A stretch of DNA of 64,000 nucleotides. It comes from JBCBCP01 sp039817385. GTDB taxonomy: Bacteria; Pseudomonadota; Alphaproteobacteria; Rhodobacterales; Rhodobacteraceae. The DNA lies in assembly GCA_039817385.1 (NCBI GenBank), contig JBCBVY010000002.1:62001-126000 (forward strand), read 5' to 3'. The stretch's first letter is position 1; each line of letters starts with the position of its first letter. Made by a program: the position numbers and the translations under genes. The notes under the pieces are model-generated. The model had not been told where the DNA came from. It saw nothing but the letters and a program-made list of their open reading frames with translations, and searched no databases. Positions 25,003 through 32,620 of the stretch are shown piece by piece.

Positions 25003-25113
25003 GTCGGAGTGGGGGGCTGTCACGCGGCTTTGCCGCCCAAACCCGGCAGCACATCGCAAGGCGATGTGCGAGAGGGCCCCCACACCCCCGGGATATTTGA
25101 GACCCAAAGAAGG
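25003..25113 (+). repeat. Structured intergenic element, copy B (between bchY and bchZ)
   Basis: Second copy of the element at 261-370, with about four bases in five identical. Hairpins GCGGC-TTT-GCCGC (25,024-25,036) and GCACATCGC-AAG-GCGATGTGC (25,049-25,069) sit inside the outer GTGGGGG/CCCCCAC pairing. The tail ends in AAAGAAGG, which here supplies the ribosome binding site of bchZ. The stem change A:T to C:G relative to copy A keeps pairing. Confidence 0.8.
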
Positions 25114-25121
25114 GGCTCGGT

Positions 25122-26591
25122 ATGCTGATTCAGGATCACGACCGGGCCGGGGGCTATTGGGGCGCAGTGTATGCGTTCTGTGCGGTGAAGGGCCTGCAGG
25201 TTGTCATCGACGGTCCAGTCGGTTGCGAGAACCTGCCCGTCACATCCGTGCTTCACTACACCGACGCGCTGCCGCCGCATGAGCTGCCAATCGTCACGAC
25301 CGGTCTGGGCGAGGAAGAGCTGGGCCGGGACGGGACCGAGGGCGCGATGAAGCGGGCCTGGGGCACGCTGGACCCGGCGCTGCCTGCGGTTGTCGTGACA
25401 GGCTCCATTGCCGAGATGATCGGCGGGGGTGTGACCCCTCAGGGCACCAACATTCAGCGCTTCCTGCCCCGCACCATTGATGAAGATCAGTGGGAAGCGG
25501 CGGATCGGGCGATGACCTGGCTCTTTACCGAGTTCGGGATGACCAAGGGGCGGATGCCGCCCGAGAAAAAACGCGAGGAAGGTGCGCGTCCTCGCGTGAA
25601 CATCCTCGGTCCGATGTACGGCACGTTCAACATGCCGTCCGATCTGGCCGAAATCCGCAGACTGGTCGAAGGGATCGGCTGCGAGGTCAACATGGTGATG
25701 CCCCTGGGCGCCCATCTGGCAGATATGCGAAATCTGGTAAATGCGGATGTGAACATCTGCATGTACCGCGAGTTCGGGCGCGGGTTGAGCGAGCTTCTTG
25801 CCAAGCCGTATCTTCAAGCCCCGATAGGGGTCGAGAGCACAACCAAGTTCCTGCGCGCACTGGGGAACCTGGTTGGCCTCGACCCCGACCCTTTTATCGA
25901 GCGTGAAAAGCACTCGACACTCAAGCCGGTCTGGGATCTGTGGCGCTCGGTCACGCAGGACTTCTTTGCCACCGCGTCCTTTGCGGTTGTCGCGAATGAA
26001 ACCTACACCCGCGGCATTCGCCTGTTCCTCGAAGAGGATATGGGCCTGCCCTGCGCCTTTGCTGTGCCACGGGTGGCCGGGGCCAAGACCAACAACGAAG
26101 CGGTCCGCGCGCTGATGGGGCAAAAGCGGCCTCTGATCGTGTTCGGCTCGATCAATGAGAAGATTTACCTCGCTGAGCTGAAGGGTGGGCACGGGCCTGC
26201 GCCTGCGTTCATCCCGGCGTCGTTTCCGGGCGCCGCGATCCGGCGGGCGACCGGAACGCCGATGATGGGCTATGCCGGGGCGACCTACTTGATCCAAGAA
26301 GTGTGCAACGGGCTTTTTGACGCGCTGTTCCACATTCTGCCGCTGGCCTCTGACATGGACGCTGCCGAGGCGACGCCAACCACCCTGCGCCGCGATTTCC
26401 CCTGGGACGCGGACGCGCAGGCGCTGCTGGACCGGCTGGTGGCCCAGCACCCCATTTTGACCCGTATCAGTGCCGCGAAAACGCTGCGCGATGCTGCCGA
26501 GGCCGCTGCGCTTGCCGCGGGCGACGAGCGGGTTGTGATCGAAACCGTGAAATCACTAGACCCCGGCGCCATTGCCGGGGCCGCGTCCTAA
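25122..26591 (+). CDS. bchZ: Chlorophyllide reductase subunit BchZ
   Basis: 489 residues, NifK-like partner of BchY. The N-terminus MLIQDHDRAGGYWGAVYAFC and the cysteine in DGPVGCENLPV match the family; the C-terminal PWDADAQALLDRLVAQHPIL segment is the light-independent reductase tail shared with BchB. ATG 25,122 follows AAGAAGGGG. It is followed after 11 bases by pufQ; in Rhodobacter the puf promoter lies inside bchZ. Confidence 0.96.
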   Translation: MLIQDHDRAGGYWGAVYAFCAVKGLQVVIDGPVGCENLPVTSVLHYTDALPPHELPIVTTGLGEEELGRDGTEGAMKRAWGTLDPALPAVVVTGSIAEMIGGGVTPQGTNIQRFLPRTIDEDQWEAADRAMTWLFTEFGMTKGRMPPEKKREEGARPRVNILGPMYGTFNMPSDLAEIRRLVEGIGCEVNMVMPLGAHLADMRNLVNADVNICMYREFGRGLSELLAKPYLQAPIGVESTTKFLRALGNLVGLDPDPFIEREKHSTLKPVWDLWRSVTQDFFATASFAVVANETYTRGIRLFLEEDMGLPCAFAVPRVAGAKTNNEAVRALMGQKRPLIVFGSINEKIYLAELKGGHGPAPAFIPASFPGAAIRRATGTPMMGYAGATYLIQEVCNGLFDALFHILPLASDMDAAEATPTTLRRDFPWDADAQALLDRLVAQHPILTRISAAKTLRDAAEAAALAAGDERVVIETVKSLDPGAIAGAAS

Positions 26592-26602
26592 GGGAGGACA
26601 GA

Positions 26603-26836
26603 ATGACTGACCTGACCCAACAGCTTGAGACCCGCGCGGAGGCGCCTTCGCGCCGTCAGCCCCTGCGCACGGAATTCGTGATCTACTTCGCGATCATCTT
26701 CGTGGCGACGCTGCCGCTGGCTTGCCTGACCTGGGCGCTGGCCGCGATCCGGTCGCGCAGCTTTACCGACAAGGGCCCGATGGCCCGGGCCTGGACCCAG
26801 GCGCGGATCATCACACCCATGATTTTCTCGGCGTGA
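26603..26836 (+). CDS. pufQ: PufQ, bacteriochlorophyll-related regulatory protein
   Basis: 77 residues with one central membrane helix (EFVIYFAIIFVATLPLACLTWALAA). The family is defined by this size, helix and position at the head of the puf operon. It is thought to stimulate bacteriochlorophyll synthesis and complex assembly, perhaps as a pigment carrier. GGGAGGACAG precedes the ATG. Confidence 0.93.
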   Translation: MTDLTQQLETRAEAPSRRQPLRTEFVIYFAIIFVATLPLACLTWALAAIRSRSFTDKGPMARAWTQARIITPMIFSA

Positions 26837-26927
26837 TCCACGCCGCACGACATATCGGAATTCTCGGCAATGTGCGCCTGCTGAGATCACCAACTGGCCG
26901 CCTGGCAACAGGTGGGCAGAGCCCGGA

Positions 26928-26967
26928 GGGGATGAGCCCCAAAGGACCCGGCCGCGGGGTGCGCGGC
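26928..26967 (+). promoter_or_regulatory. Hairpins in the pufQ-pufB leader
   Basis: The 159-base pufQ-pufB gap holds no gene. It carries GGGG-ATGAG-CCCC (26,928-26,940) and GCCGCG-GGGTG-CGCGGC (26,951-26,967), the latter 28 bases before the pufB ATG. Hairpins here are known in Rhodobacter to protect the 5' end of the stable pufBA mRNA. Confidence 0.5.
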
Positions 26968-26995
26968 ATCAGCATATCAATCCGGAGGATTCAAT

Positions 26996-27139
26996 ATGGC
27001 TGAAAACCTGTCTTTCACAGGTCTCACAGACGAGCAGGCGCAAGAGCTGCACTCGGTCTACATGAGCGGGCTCTGGCTTTTCACAGCCGTTGCCGTTGTC
27101 GCTCACCTGGCCGTGTTCATCTGGCGTCCGTGGCTCTGA
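26996..27139 (+). CDS. pufB: LH1 beta polypeptide
   Basis: 47 residues. An acidic N-terminus (MAENLSFTGLTDEQAQELHS) leads into the single helix with the pigment-binding histidine in VVAHLAVFIWRPWL, the exact end expected for LH1 beta. The ribosome binding site is CGGAGGA. It binds bacteriochlorophyll with PufA to make the ring around the reaction centre. Confidence 0.98.
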   Translation: MAENLSFTGLTDEQAQELHSVYMSGLWLFTAVAVVAHLAVFIWRPWL

Positions 27140-27153
27140 GGAGGGATTAGCAA

Positions 27154-27324
27154 ATGGCAAAGTTCTACAAGATCTGGCTCATCTTCGATCCCCGCCGTGT
27201 GTTTGTTGCACAAGGTGTGTTCCTCTTCCTGCTTGCAGCGATGATTCACCTCGTCCTGCTGAGCACCGGAGCCGAAGGCTTCAACTGGTTCGAGATCGCG
27301 GCCGCCGAGCGCGCCGCGGAGTAA
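27154..27324 (+). CDS. pufA: LH1 alpha polypeptide
   Basis: 56 residues, 14 bases after pufB with GAGGAGGG upstream. MAKFYKIWLIFDPRRVFVAQ is the typical LH1 alpha N-terminus; the pigment histidine is in AAMIHLVLLST. The C-terminal GFNWFEIAA segment contains the tryptophan near the pigment. No pufX-like gene is found downstream of pufM. Confidence 0.98.
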   Translation: MAKFYKIWLIFDPRRVFVAQGVFLFLLAAMIHLVLLSTGAEGFNWFEIAAAERAAE

Positions 27325-27342
27325 TCCGAACCTGACACGATC

Positions 27343-27382
27343 GCCGCGGGCGGGGTTTCAGTGCGCCCCGCCTGCCCGCGGC
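27343..27382 (+). promoter_or_regulatory. pufA-pufL intercistronic hairpin
   Basis: Stem GCCGCG + GGCGGGG pairs with CCCCGCC + CGCGGC (13 pairs, bulge TGCC, 10-base loop). It lies 18 bases after the pufA stop. Such a structure stabilises the upstream pufBA message against 3' decay and so raises LH1 over RC. The rest of the 132-base gap has nothing else clear. Confidence 0.8.
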
Positions 27383-27456
27383 AAACCATGAACAACACTA
27401 AGTCGGCCGACGCCCCGCTTCAGGGACGCGCCGCCAATCGCGGAGAACGTCATAAG

Positions 27457-28320
27457 ATGGCTGTGCTATCCTTTGAACGAAAGTATCGCGTCCGCGGAGG
27501 GACGCTGATCGGCGGCGATCTGTTCGATTTCTGGGTGGGGCCCTTTTACGTGGGCTTCTTCGGGGTCACGACCGCCTTCTTTTCACTGCTGGGGACTGTG
27601 CTGATCTTCTGGGGCGCGTCCCAGCAAGGCACTTTCAACCCCTGGCTGATCAACATTGCGCCGCCGGACCTGAGCTATGGTCTGGGCCTCGCGCCGCTCA
27701 TGGAGGGCGGTCTGTGGCAGATCATTACGATTTGCGCGATCGGTGCCTTTGTCAGCTGGGCGCTGCGCGAGGTTGAGATCTGCCGCAAGCTGGGGATGGG
27801 ATATCACGTGCCCATTGGCTTTGGCTTTGCCATTTTCGCTTACGTCACGCTGGTCGTGTTCCGCCCCGTTCTGATGGGCGCGTGGGGGCATGGTTTCCCC
27901 TACGGGATCTTCAGCCATCTCGACTGGGTGAGCAACGTGGGATACGCCTACCTGCACTTTCACTACAACCCGGCCCATATGCTGGCGGTGACGCTGTTCT
28001 TCACCACCACGTTGGCGCTGGCGCTGCATGGTGCGCTGATCCTGTCCGCTGCCAACCCGGAAGAGGGCGAAGAGGCGAAAACGCCGGATCACGAAGACAC
28101 GTTTTTTCGGGATTTCATTGGCTACTCGGTCGGCACGCTGGGCATTCACCGCGTTGGCTTCCTGCTCGCGATCAATGCCGGGTTCTGGAGTGCGATCTGC
28201 ATCATCATCTCTGGCCCCGTCTGGACGGCGGGTTGGCCCGAGTGGTGGAACTGGTGGCTGAACATGCCGATCTGGGGCGCCGATCCGCTGCCCGTCTACC
28301 AATACAGCTTCGGAGGGTGA
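27457..28320 (+). CDS. pufL: Photosynthetic reaction centre L subunit
   Basis: 287 residues from ATG 27,457 (MAVLSFERKYRVRGGTLIGG, the invariant RC-L beginning); the frame is open upstream but that part is the leader. Five membrane helices. The special-pair region reads GIFSHLDWVSNVGYAYLHFH, and the quinone-side HYNPAHMLAV and NPEEGEE...EDTFFRDFIGYS (acid residues near QB) are present. It is four bases ahead of pufM. Confidence 0.98.
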   Translation: MAVLSFERKYRVRGGTLIGGDLFDFWVGPFYVGFFGVTTAFFSLLGTVLIFWGASQQGTFNPWLINIAPPDLSYGLGLAPLMEGGLWQIITICAIGAFVSWALREVEICRKLGMGYHVPIGFGFAIFAYVTLVVFRPVLMGAWGHGFPYGIFSHLDWVSNVGYAYLHFHYNPAHMLAVTLFFTTTLALALHGALILSAANPEEGEEAKTPDHEDTFFRDFIGYSVGTLGIHRVGFLLAINAGFWSAICIIISGPVWTAGWPEWWNWWLNMPIWGADPLPVYQYSFGG

Positions 28321-28324
28321 TCTG

Positions 28325-29317
28325 ATGGCGCTTAGGGAATATCAAAACATCTTTACCCAGGTGCAGGTTCAGGGCGTGCCCGAGATGGGCATGGACGACA
28401 ACGGCACCATGACCGCCGAACGGAGAGGCACGCCGCGGTTCAACACGTTGGCTGGTCTTCTGGGGAACGCGCAGATCGGGCCGATCTACCTGGGGTGGAC
28501 GGGTCTGGTGTCGCTGATCACGGGAACGCTGGCGTTCAACATTATCGGCTTCAACATGCTGGCGCAGGTGAACTGGGACATTCCCGAGTTCATCCGGCAG
28601 CTGTTCTGGCTGGCGCTTGAGCCGCCAAGCCCCGAATACGGCTTGTCGATGCCGCCGCTGAACGAAGGCGGCTGGTATATCATCGCGAGCTTCTTCCTGC
28701 TGGTGTCGGTGATGACGTGGCTTTTGCGCAGTTACCTGCTGGCGCAGCAGCACAAGATGGGCAAGCACGTCTTCTGGGCCTTCGCCTCTGCGGTGTGGCT
28801 GTTCCTAGTGCTGGGCCTTTTCCGCCCCGTGCTGATGGGCAGCTGGTCAGAGGCGGTGCCTTACGGCATCTTCCCGCACCTTGACTGGACCACGGCGTTT
28901 TCAATCCGCTACGGCAACCTTTACTACAACCCGTTCCACTGCCTGAGCATTGTGTTCCTGTATGGCTCTGTGCTGCTCTTTTGTATGCACGGCGCGACGA
29001 TCCTGGCGGTCACCCGCTATGGCGGCGACCGGGAGCTGGAGCAGATCTATGACCGCGGCACCGCGACGGAACGTGCGGCGCTCTTCTGGCGCTGGACGAT
29101 GGGGTTCAACGCGACGATGGAAGGCATCCACCGCTGGGCCATCTGGTTCGCCATGCTGACCCCGATCACGGGCGGCATCGGTATCCTTCTAACCGGCACG
29201 GTTGTCGACAACTGGTTCATCTGGGCACAAGAGCACCACTTCGCGCCCATGTATGACGGCTCATACGGCTACGCGGACTACCAGTCCTACGAAGCCTTCA
29301 TCGGGAAGGAGGACTGA
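28325..29317 (+). CDS. pufM: Photosynthetic reaction centre M subunit
   Basis: 330 residues, five helices. The special-pair segment YGIFPHLDWTTAFSIRYGNL and the iron/quinone region HGATILAVTRYGGDRELEQI with GFNATMEGIHRWAIWFA are intact. The C-terminal extension beyond about residue 305 (WAQEHHFAPMYDGSYGYADY) is typical of species whose RC binds the PufC cytochrome, in contrast to PufX-type Rhodobacter. Confidence 0.98.
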   Translation: MALREYQNIFTQVQVQGVPEMGMDDNGTMTAERRGTPRFNTLAGLLGNAQIGPIYLGWTGLVSLITGTLAFNIIGFNMLAQVNWDIPEFIRQLFWLALEPPSPEYGLSMPPLNEGGWYIIASFFLLVSVMTWLLRSYLLAQQHKMGKHVFWAFASAVWLFLVLGLFRPVLMGSWSEAVPYGIFPHLDWTTAFSIRYGNLYYNPFHCLSIVFLYGSVLLFCMHGATILAVTRYGGDRELEQIYDRGTATERAALFWRWTMGFNATMEGIHRWAIWFAMLTPITGGIGILLTGTVVDNWFIWAQEHHFAPMYDGSYGYADYQSYEAFIGKED

Positions 29318-29318
29318 T

Positions 29319-30452
29319 ATGCTTCCCAAGTGGTTTGATGACTGGAACAAGGCGAACCCGACGAACATCTTCGGGCCCGCCATCCTGGTAGGCGTCTTGG
29401 GCGGTGCCCTTTTTGTGGCGGCGATGATCGTGACCTGGGGCCAGCCCTTTGCCACGACCTCGCTCCAGACGGGTCCGCGCGGGACTGGCATGTCGGTGGC
29501 CGAGTTCAACGTGCAGGTGACAAAGCCTGATCCGACGATCGAGGACTACTATACCGAGCCGCCAATTGTGCCCGAGCCGGGCGAGGACTTGGCCAAGGAC
29601 ATTTACGAAAACGTGCAGGTGCTGGGCGAGTTGACGGATGCCAACTTCAACCGGCTGATGTCTGCCATGACCCTGTGGATCAGCCCCGATCAGGGCTGCG
29701 CCTACTGCCATGCAGGTGCGGATGAGGGCAACTACGCCGACGATGATCTTTACACAAAGGTTGTCAGCCGGCGGATGATCCAGATGACCCAGAACATCAA
29801 CGAGATCTGGGACGGGCACGTGAACGCGAACGGTCAGGTTGGCGTGAACTGCTACACCTGCCACCGCGGTCAGAACGTGCCATCAGCGATCTGGTTCAAC
29901 ATCACGCCCGTGAATGACGCTGTTGCCGGGTGGGCTGCGGTTCAAAACCGGGCGACCCCGCTGTCGCAGTCGACCTCGTTGCCGTCCAACGCGCTCGAAG
30001 TGTACCTGACCGAGTATGAGGCGGTGAACGTGCACGATCTGGAAAGCCGTGTTGCGGGTGTTCCGAACGACATTGATGTGGCGTCGATCCAGAAGACCGA
30101 GATGACGTTTTCGCTGATGAACTACTTCTCGAATTCGCTCGGGGTGAACTGCGTGTTCTGTCACAACAGCCGCGCGTTCTACGATACCGAACAGGTGACG
30201 CCGCAATGGGCGACCGCGCTTTTGGGCCGTCAGATGGTGATCGAGATGAATCAGGAATACCTGATCCCGCTGCGCGACACGTATCCTGCAAATCGGCTTG
30301 GCCCCATCTATGCGGACGCGCCCAAAGCGGCCTGCCGGACCTGTCACAAGGGCTATCAGCAGCCGCTGCAAGGTCTGAACGTGATCGGGGACTGGCCCGA
30401 GCTGGCGATTACGGAAGGTGCGCCGGTCTACGAGGCCGCGGCGGGCGAGTAA
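29319..30452 (+). CDS. pufC: Reaction-centre tetraheme cytochrome c subunit
   Basis: 377 residues from ATG 29,319, one base after pufM. Four CxxCH haem sites are visible: CAYCH (127-131), CYTCH (178-182), CVFCH (278-282) and CRTCH (339-343). Methionine ligands are expected on the helices before each site (for example NRLMSAM, RRMIQM, TFSLM). The N-terminus has one membrane helix (AILVGVLGGALFVAAMIVTW) rather than a lipobox. PufC re-reduces the special pair and takes electrons from a soluble carrier, either cytochrome c2 or possibly the pseudoazurin encoded at 8,989. Confidence 0.98.
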   Translation: MLPKWFDDWNKANPTNIFGPAILVGVLGGALFVAAMIVTWGQPFATTSLQTGPRGTGMSVAEFNVQVTKPDPTIEDYYTEPPIVPEPGEDLAKDIYENVQVLGELTDANFNRLMSAMTLWISPDQGCAYCHAGADEGNYADDDLYTKVVSRRMIQMTQNINEIWDGHVNANGQVGVNCYTCHRGQNVPSAIWFNITPVNDAVAGWAAVQNRATPLSQSTSLPSNALEVYLTEYEAVNVHDLESRVAGVPNDIDVASIQKTEMTFSLMNYFSNSLGVNCVFCHNSRAFYDTEQVTPQWATALLGRQMVIEMNQEYLIPLRDTYPANRLGPIYADAPKAACRTCHKGYQQPLQGLNVIGDWPELAITEGAPVYEAAAGE

Positions 30453-30457
30453 GAAAT

Positions 30458-30569
30458 GCGGGCGGGTGCCTTTTGGGTCGCCCGCCTGTTTCCAGGTTCG
30501 GACCGCTGGCTTCCTTGGTCCGGACAATTGGGGGTTCGCCCCCGGTTCCCTTCCTGTTGGCTACAGGAA
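30458..30569 (+). promoter_or_regulatory. Chain of hairpins in the pufC 3' region
   Basis: Four successive stems are seen before the terminator: GCGGGCG/CGCCCGC (30,458-30,485), GTTCGGACC/GGTCCGGAC (30,496-30,525, one wobble), GGGGG-TTCG-CCCCC (30,530-30,543) and TTCCTGT-TGGCT-ACAGGAA (30,551-30,569). CCAGGTTC (30,492) could instead pair with GAACCTGG (30,567). They probably guard the puf mRNA 3' end. Confidence 0.6.
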
Positions 30570-30572
30570 CCT

Positions 30573-30610
30573 GGCGCCGTGCGAAGCAACCCTTCGCGCG
30601 GCGCCTTTTT
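30573..30610 (+). terminator. Rho-independent terminator of the puf operon
   Basis: GGCGCCG-T-GCGAAG, loop CAACC, CTTCGC-G-CGGCGCC makes a 14-pair stem with one wobble, followed by TTTTT. It separates pufC from dxs, 45 bases further on. Confidence 0.9.
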
Positions 30611-30654
30611 CGAAGACCGTCTTGGCAAGAGGCGAGGCATGAAACGGAGTGCGC

Positions 30655-32577
30655 ATGACCCATCCTATGACACATACCCCCCTTCTTGACCGCGTTGCCG
30701 GCCCTGCAGATCTCAAGGGGCTGACCGATGGGGATCTGTCCCGCCTTGCCGAAGAGGTGCGCCGCGAAGTGGTTGACGTGGTCAGCCAGACAGGCGGGCA
30801 TCTGGGGTCCTCGCTTGGTGTGGTCGAGCTGACCGTGGCCATTCACGCCGTGTTCGATGCGCCGCGGGACAAGCTGATCTGGGATGTGGGCCACCAGTGT
30901 TACCCGCACAAAATTCTGACCGGACGGCGCGACCGGATGCTGACCCTGCGCCAGAAGGACGGGATCAGCGGGTTTACCAAACGTTCGGAAAGCGCCTTTG
31001 ATCCCTTTGGTGCGGCGCACTCGTCGACCTCGATCTCTGCCGCTTTGGGCTTTGCAACGGGGCGCGATCTGGGCCAGCCGGTGGGCGACGCGATTGCGGT
31101 AATCGGCGATGGGTCGATCAGCGCGGGCATGGCCTATGAGGCGCTTAATAATGCAGGGGCCGAAGGGCGCCGCCTGATCGTGATCCTGAACGATAACGAG
31201 ATGTCGATTGCGCCCCCTGTCGGCGCAATGTCCGAATACCTGTCAAACCTGTCGCGGATGACACCGTTCCACGCCCTTGCTGAGGGGATGGAGGCGGCGC
31301 TGCCCAAACCCATACGCGATGGCGCCCGCCGCGCGCGGGAAATGGTCACAGGCATCGAGTCGCGCGGTACGTTCTTTGAAGAGCTAGGCTTTGACTACAT
31401 TGGCCCCATCGACGGGCACAACATGGCGGAGGTGCTGAGCGTTTTGCGCTCTGTTCGGGCGCGGGCGACCGGGCCGGTGCTGATCCATGCGTGCACGGTC
31501 AAGGGCAAGGGCTATGCCCCCGCCGAAGGATCGGCGGACAAATACCACGGTGTGGCCAAGTTTGACGTCGCCTCGGGTGAGCAGAAGAAGGGAGCAAGCA
31601 ACGCGCCGTCCTACACCTCTGTCTTTGGCTCTGCGTTGCTGGACGCGGCGCGGCGGGACCCTTCTGTTGTCGCGGTGACCGCTGCGATGCCGTCAGGGAC
31701 TGGCGTGGACAAGATGGCCGAGGTGTTCCCGGCCCGCGTCTTTGACGTTGGCATCGCGGAACAGCACGGCGTAACCTTTGCTGCCGGGATGGCGGCTTCG
31801 GGGCTGAAGCCGTTCTGCGCGATCTACTCCACCTTTCTGCAACGCGGATACGATCAGGTGGTGCACGATGTGGCACTCCAAGGCCTGCCGGTACGCTTTG
31901 CGCTGGATCGCGCGGGTCTGGTGGGCGCCGATGGAGCGACTCATGCGGGCGCGTTTGATATTGGATATCTCGCCGCGCTTCCGGGGATGGTTGTGATGGC
32001 CGCCTCGGACGAGGCCGAGCTGGTTCATATGGTCGCAACGGCCACCGCGCATGATGCTGGCCCAATCGCGTTTCGTTACCCGCGGGGCGCTGGGCGCGGG
32101 GTTGAGATGCCGGAATGGGGCGCGGTACTTGAGATCGGCAAAGGCCGGATCGTGTCGGGCGGATCGGGCGATGTTGCCTTGCTCGCGCTGGGCGAGCCTT
32201 TGGCCACCTGCGAGGCGGCCGCGGAGGTGCTGGCCGCCGATGGGTTGCGCGTGACGGTTGCGGACGCGCGCTTTGCCAAACCGCTGGACATGGACCTGAT
32301 CGCGTCGCTTCTGGCCTCTCACTCCGCGCTTATCACCGTCGAGCATGGCGCGATGGGCGGCTTTGGCGCGATGGTTTTACAAGAGGCGGCGGGTGCGGGC
32401 CTGCTGGACGGGGCGTGCAAGGTGCGCACGATGTACCTGCCGGACCGCTACATCGATCAGGCCAGCCCGGCAGAGATGTACGCGGAAGCGGCTCTGACCC
32501 AAGCAGATATTGCTGCAGCGGCGCGTCAGGCTCTGGGAATCACGGACCCCAACGTGGTGCGGATCACGGCGCGCTAA
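30655..32577 (+). CDS. dxs: 1-deoxy-D-xylulose-5-phosphate synthase
   Basis: 640 residues from ATG 30,655 with GGAG five bases upstream; another in-frame ATG follows at 30,667. This thiamine-diphosphate enzyme makes DXP, the entry step of the MEP isoprenoid route. The TPP motif GDGSISAGMAYEALNNAG and the transketolase-type EQHGVTFAAGMA with the arginine in FHALAEGMEAALPKP-type context are visible. A dxs copy beside the puf operon is common in purple bacteria, where it raises precursor flow to carotenoids and the phytyl tail. The gene has its own spacing after the puf terminator, so some separate expression is likely. Confidence 0.97.
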   Translation: MTHPMTHTPLLDRVAGPADLKGLTDGDLSRLAEEVRREVVDVVSQTGGHLGSSLGVVELTVAIHAVFDAPRDKLIWDVGHQCYPHKILTGRRDRMLTLRQKDGISGFTKRSESAFDPFGAAHSSTSISAALGFATGRDLGQPVGDAIAVIGDGSISAGMAYEALNNAGAEGRRLIVILNDNEMSIAPPVGAMSEYLSNLSRMTPFHALAEGMEAALPKPIRDGARRAREMVTGIESRGTFFEELGFDYIGPIDGHNMAEVLSVLRSVRARATGPVLIHACTVKGKGYAPAEGSADKYHGVAKFDVASGEQKKGASNAPSYTSVFGSALLDAARRDPSVVAVTAAMPSGTGVDKMAEVFPARVFDVGIAEQHGVTFAAGMAASGLKPFCAIYSTFLQRGYDQVVHDVALQGLPVRFALDRAGLVGADGATHAGAFDIGYLAALPGMVVMAASDEAELVHMVATATAHDAGPIAFRYPRGAGRGVEMPEWGAVLEIGKGRIVSGGSGDVALLALGEPLATCEAAAEVLAADGLRVTVADARFAKPLDMDLIASLLASHSALITVEHGAMGGFGAMVLQEAAGAGLLDGACKVRTMYLPDRYIDQASPAEMYAEAALTQADIAAAARQALGITDPNVVRITAR

Positions 32578-32602
32578 AGGCTGCCCTTCCGCCACTCCGT
32601 AG

Positions 32603-32620
32603 GGTGGGGTTCACCCCACC
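32603..32620. terminator. Hairpin between convergent dxs and TPR genes
   Basis: GGTGGGG-TTCA-CCCCACC, a 7-bp stem that overlaps the stop codon of the leftward TPR gene. No T-run follows, so it is a weak or factor-dependent terminator. The sequence GTAGGGTGGGGTTCACCCCACC resembles a widespread short bacterial intergenic hairpin. Confidence 0.55.

Noticed and set aside
26837..26995. A possible extra gene between pufQ and pufB
   Set aside because: No frame with a start and ribosome binding site; the stretch looks like a structured 5' leader.
30487..30504. TGTTTCCAGGTTCGGACC as a PpsR site downstream of pufC
   Set aside because: Ends in ACC, not ACA, and lies in a hairpin-rich 3' region rather than a promoter.
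30453..30654. Search for pufX or another small gene after pufC
   Set aside because: The gap is filled by hairpins and a terminator; short frames there have no membrane helix and no ribosome binding site.
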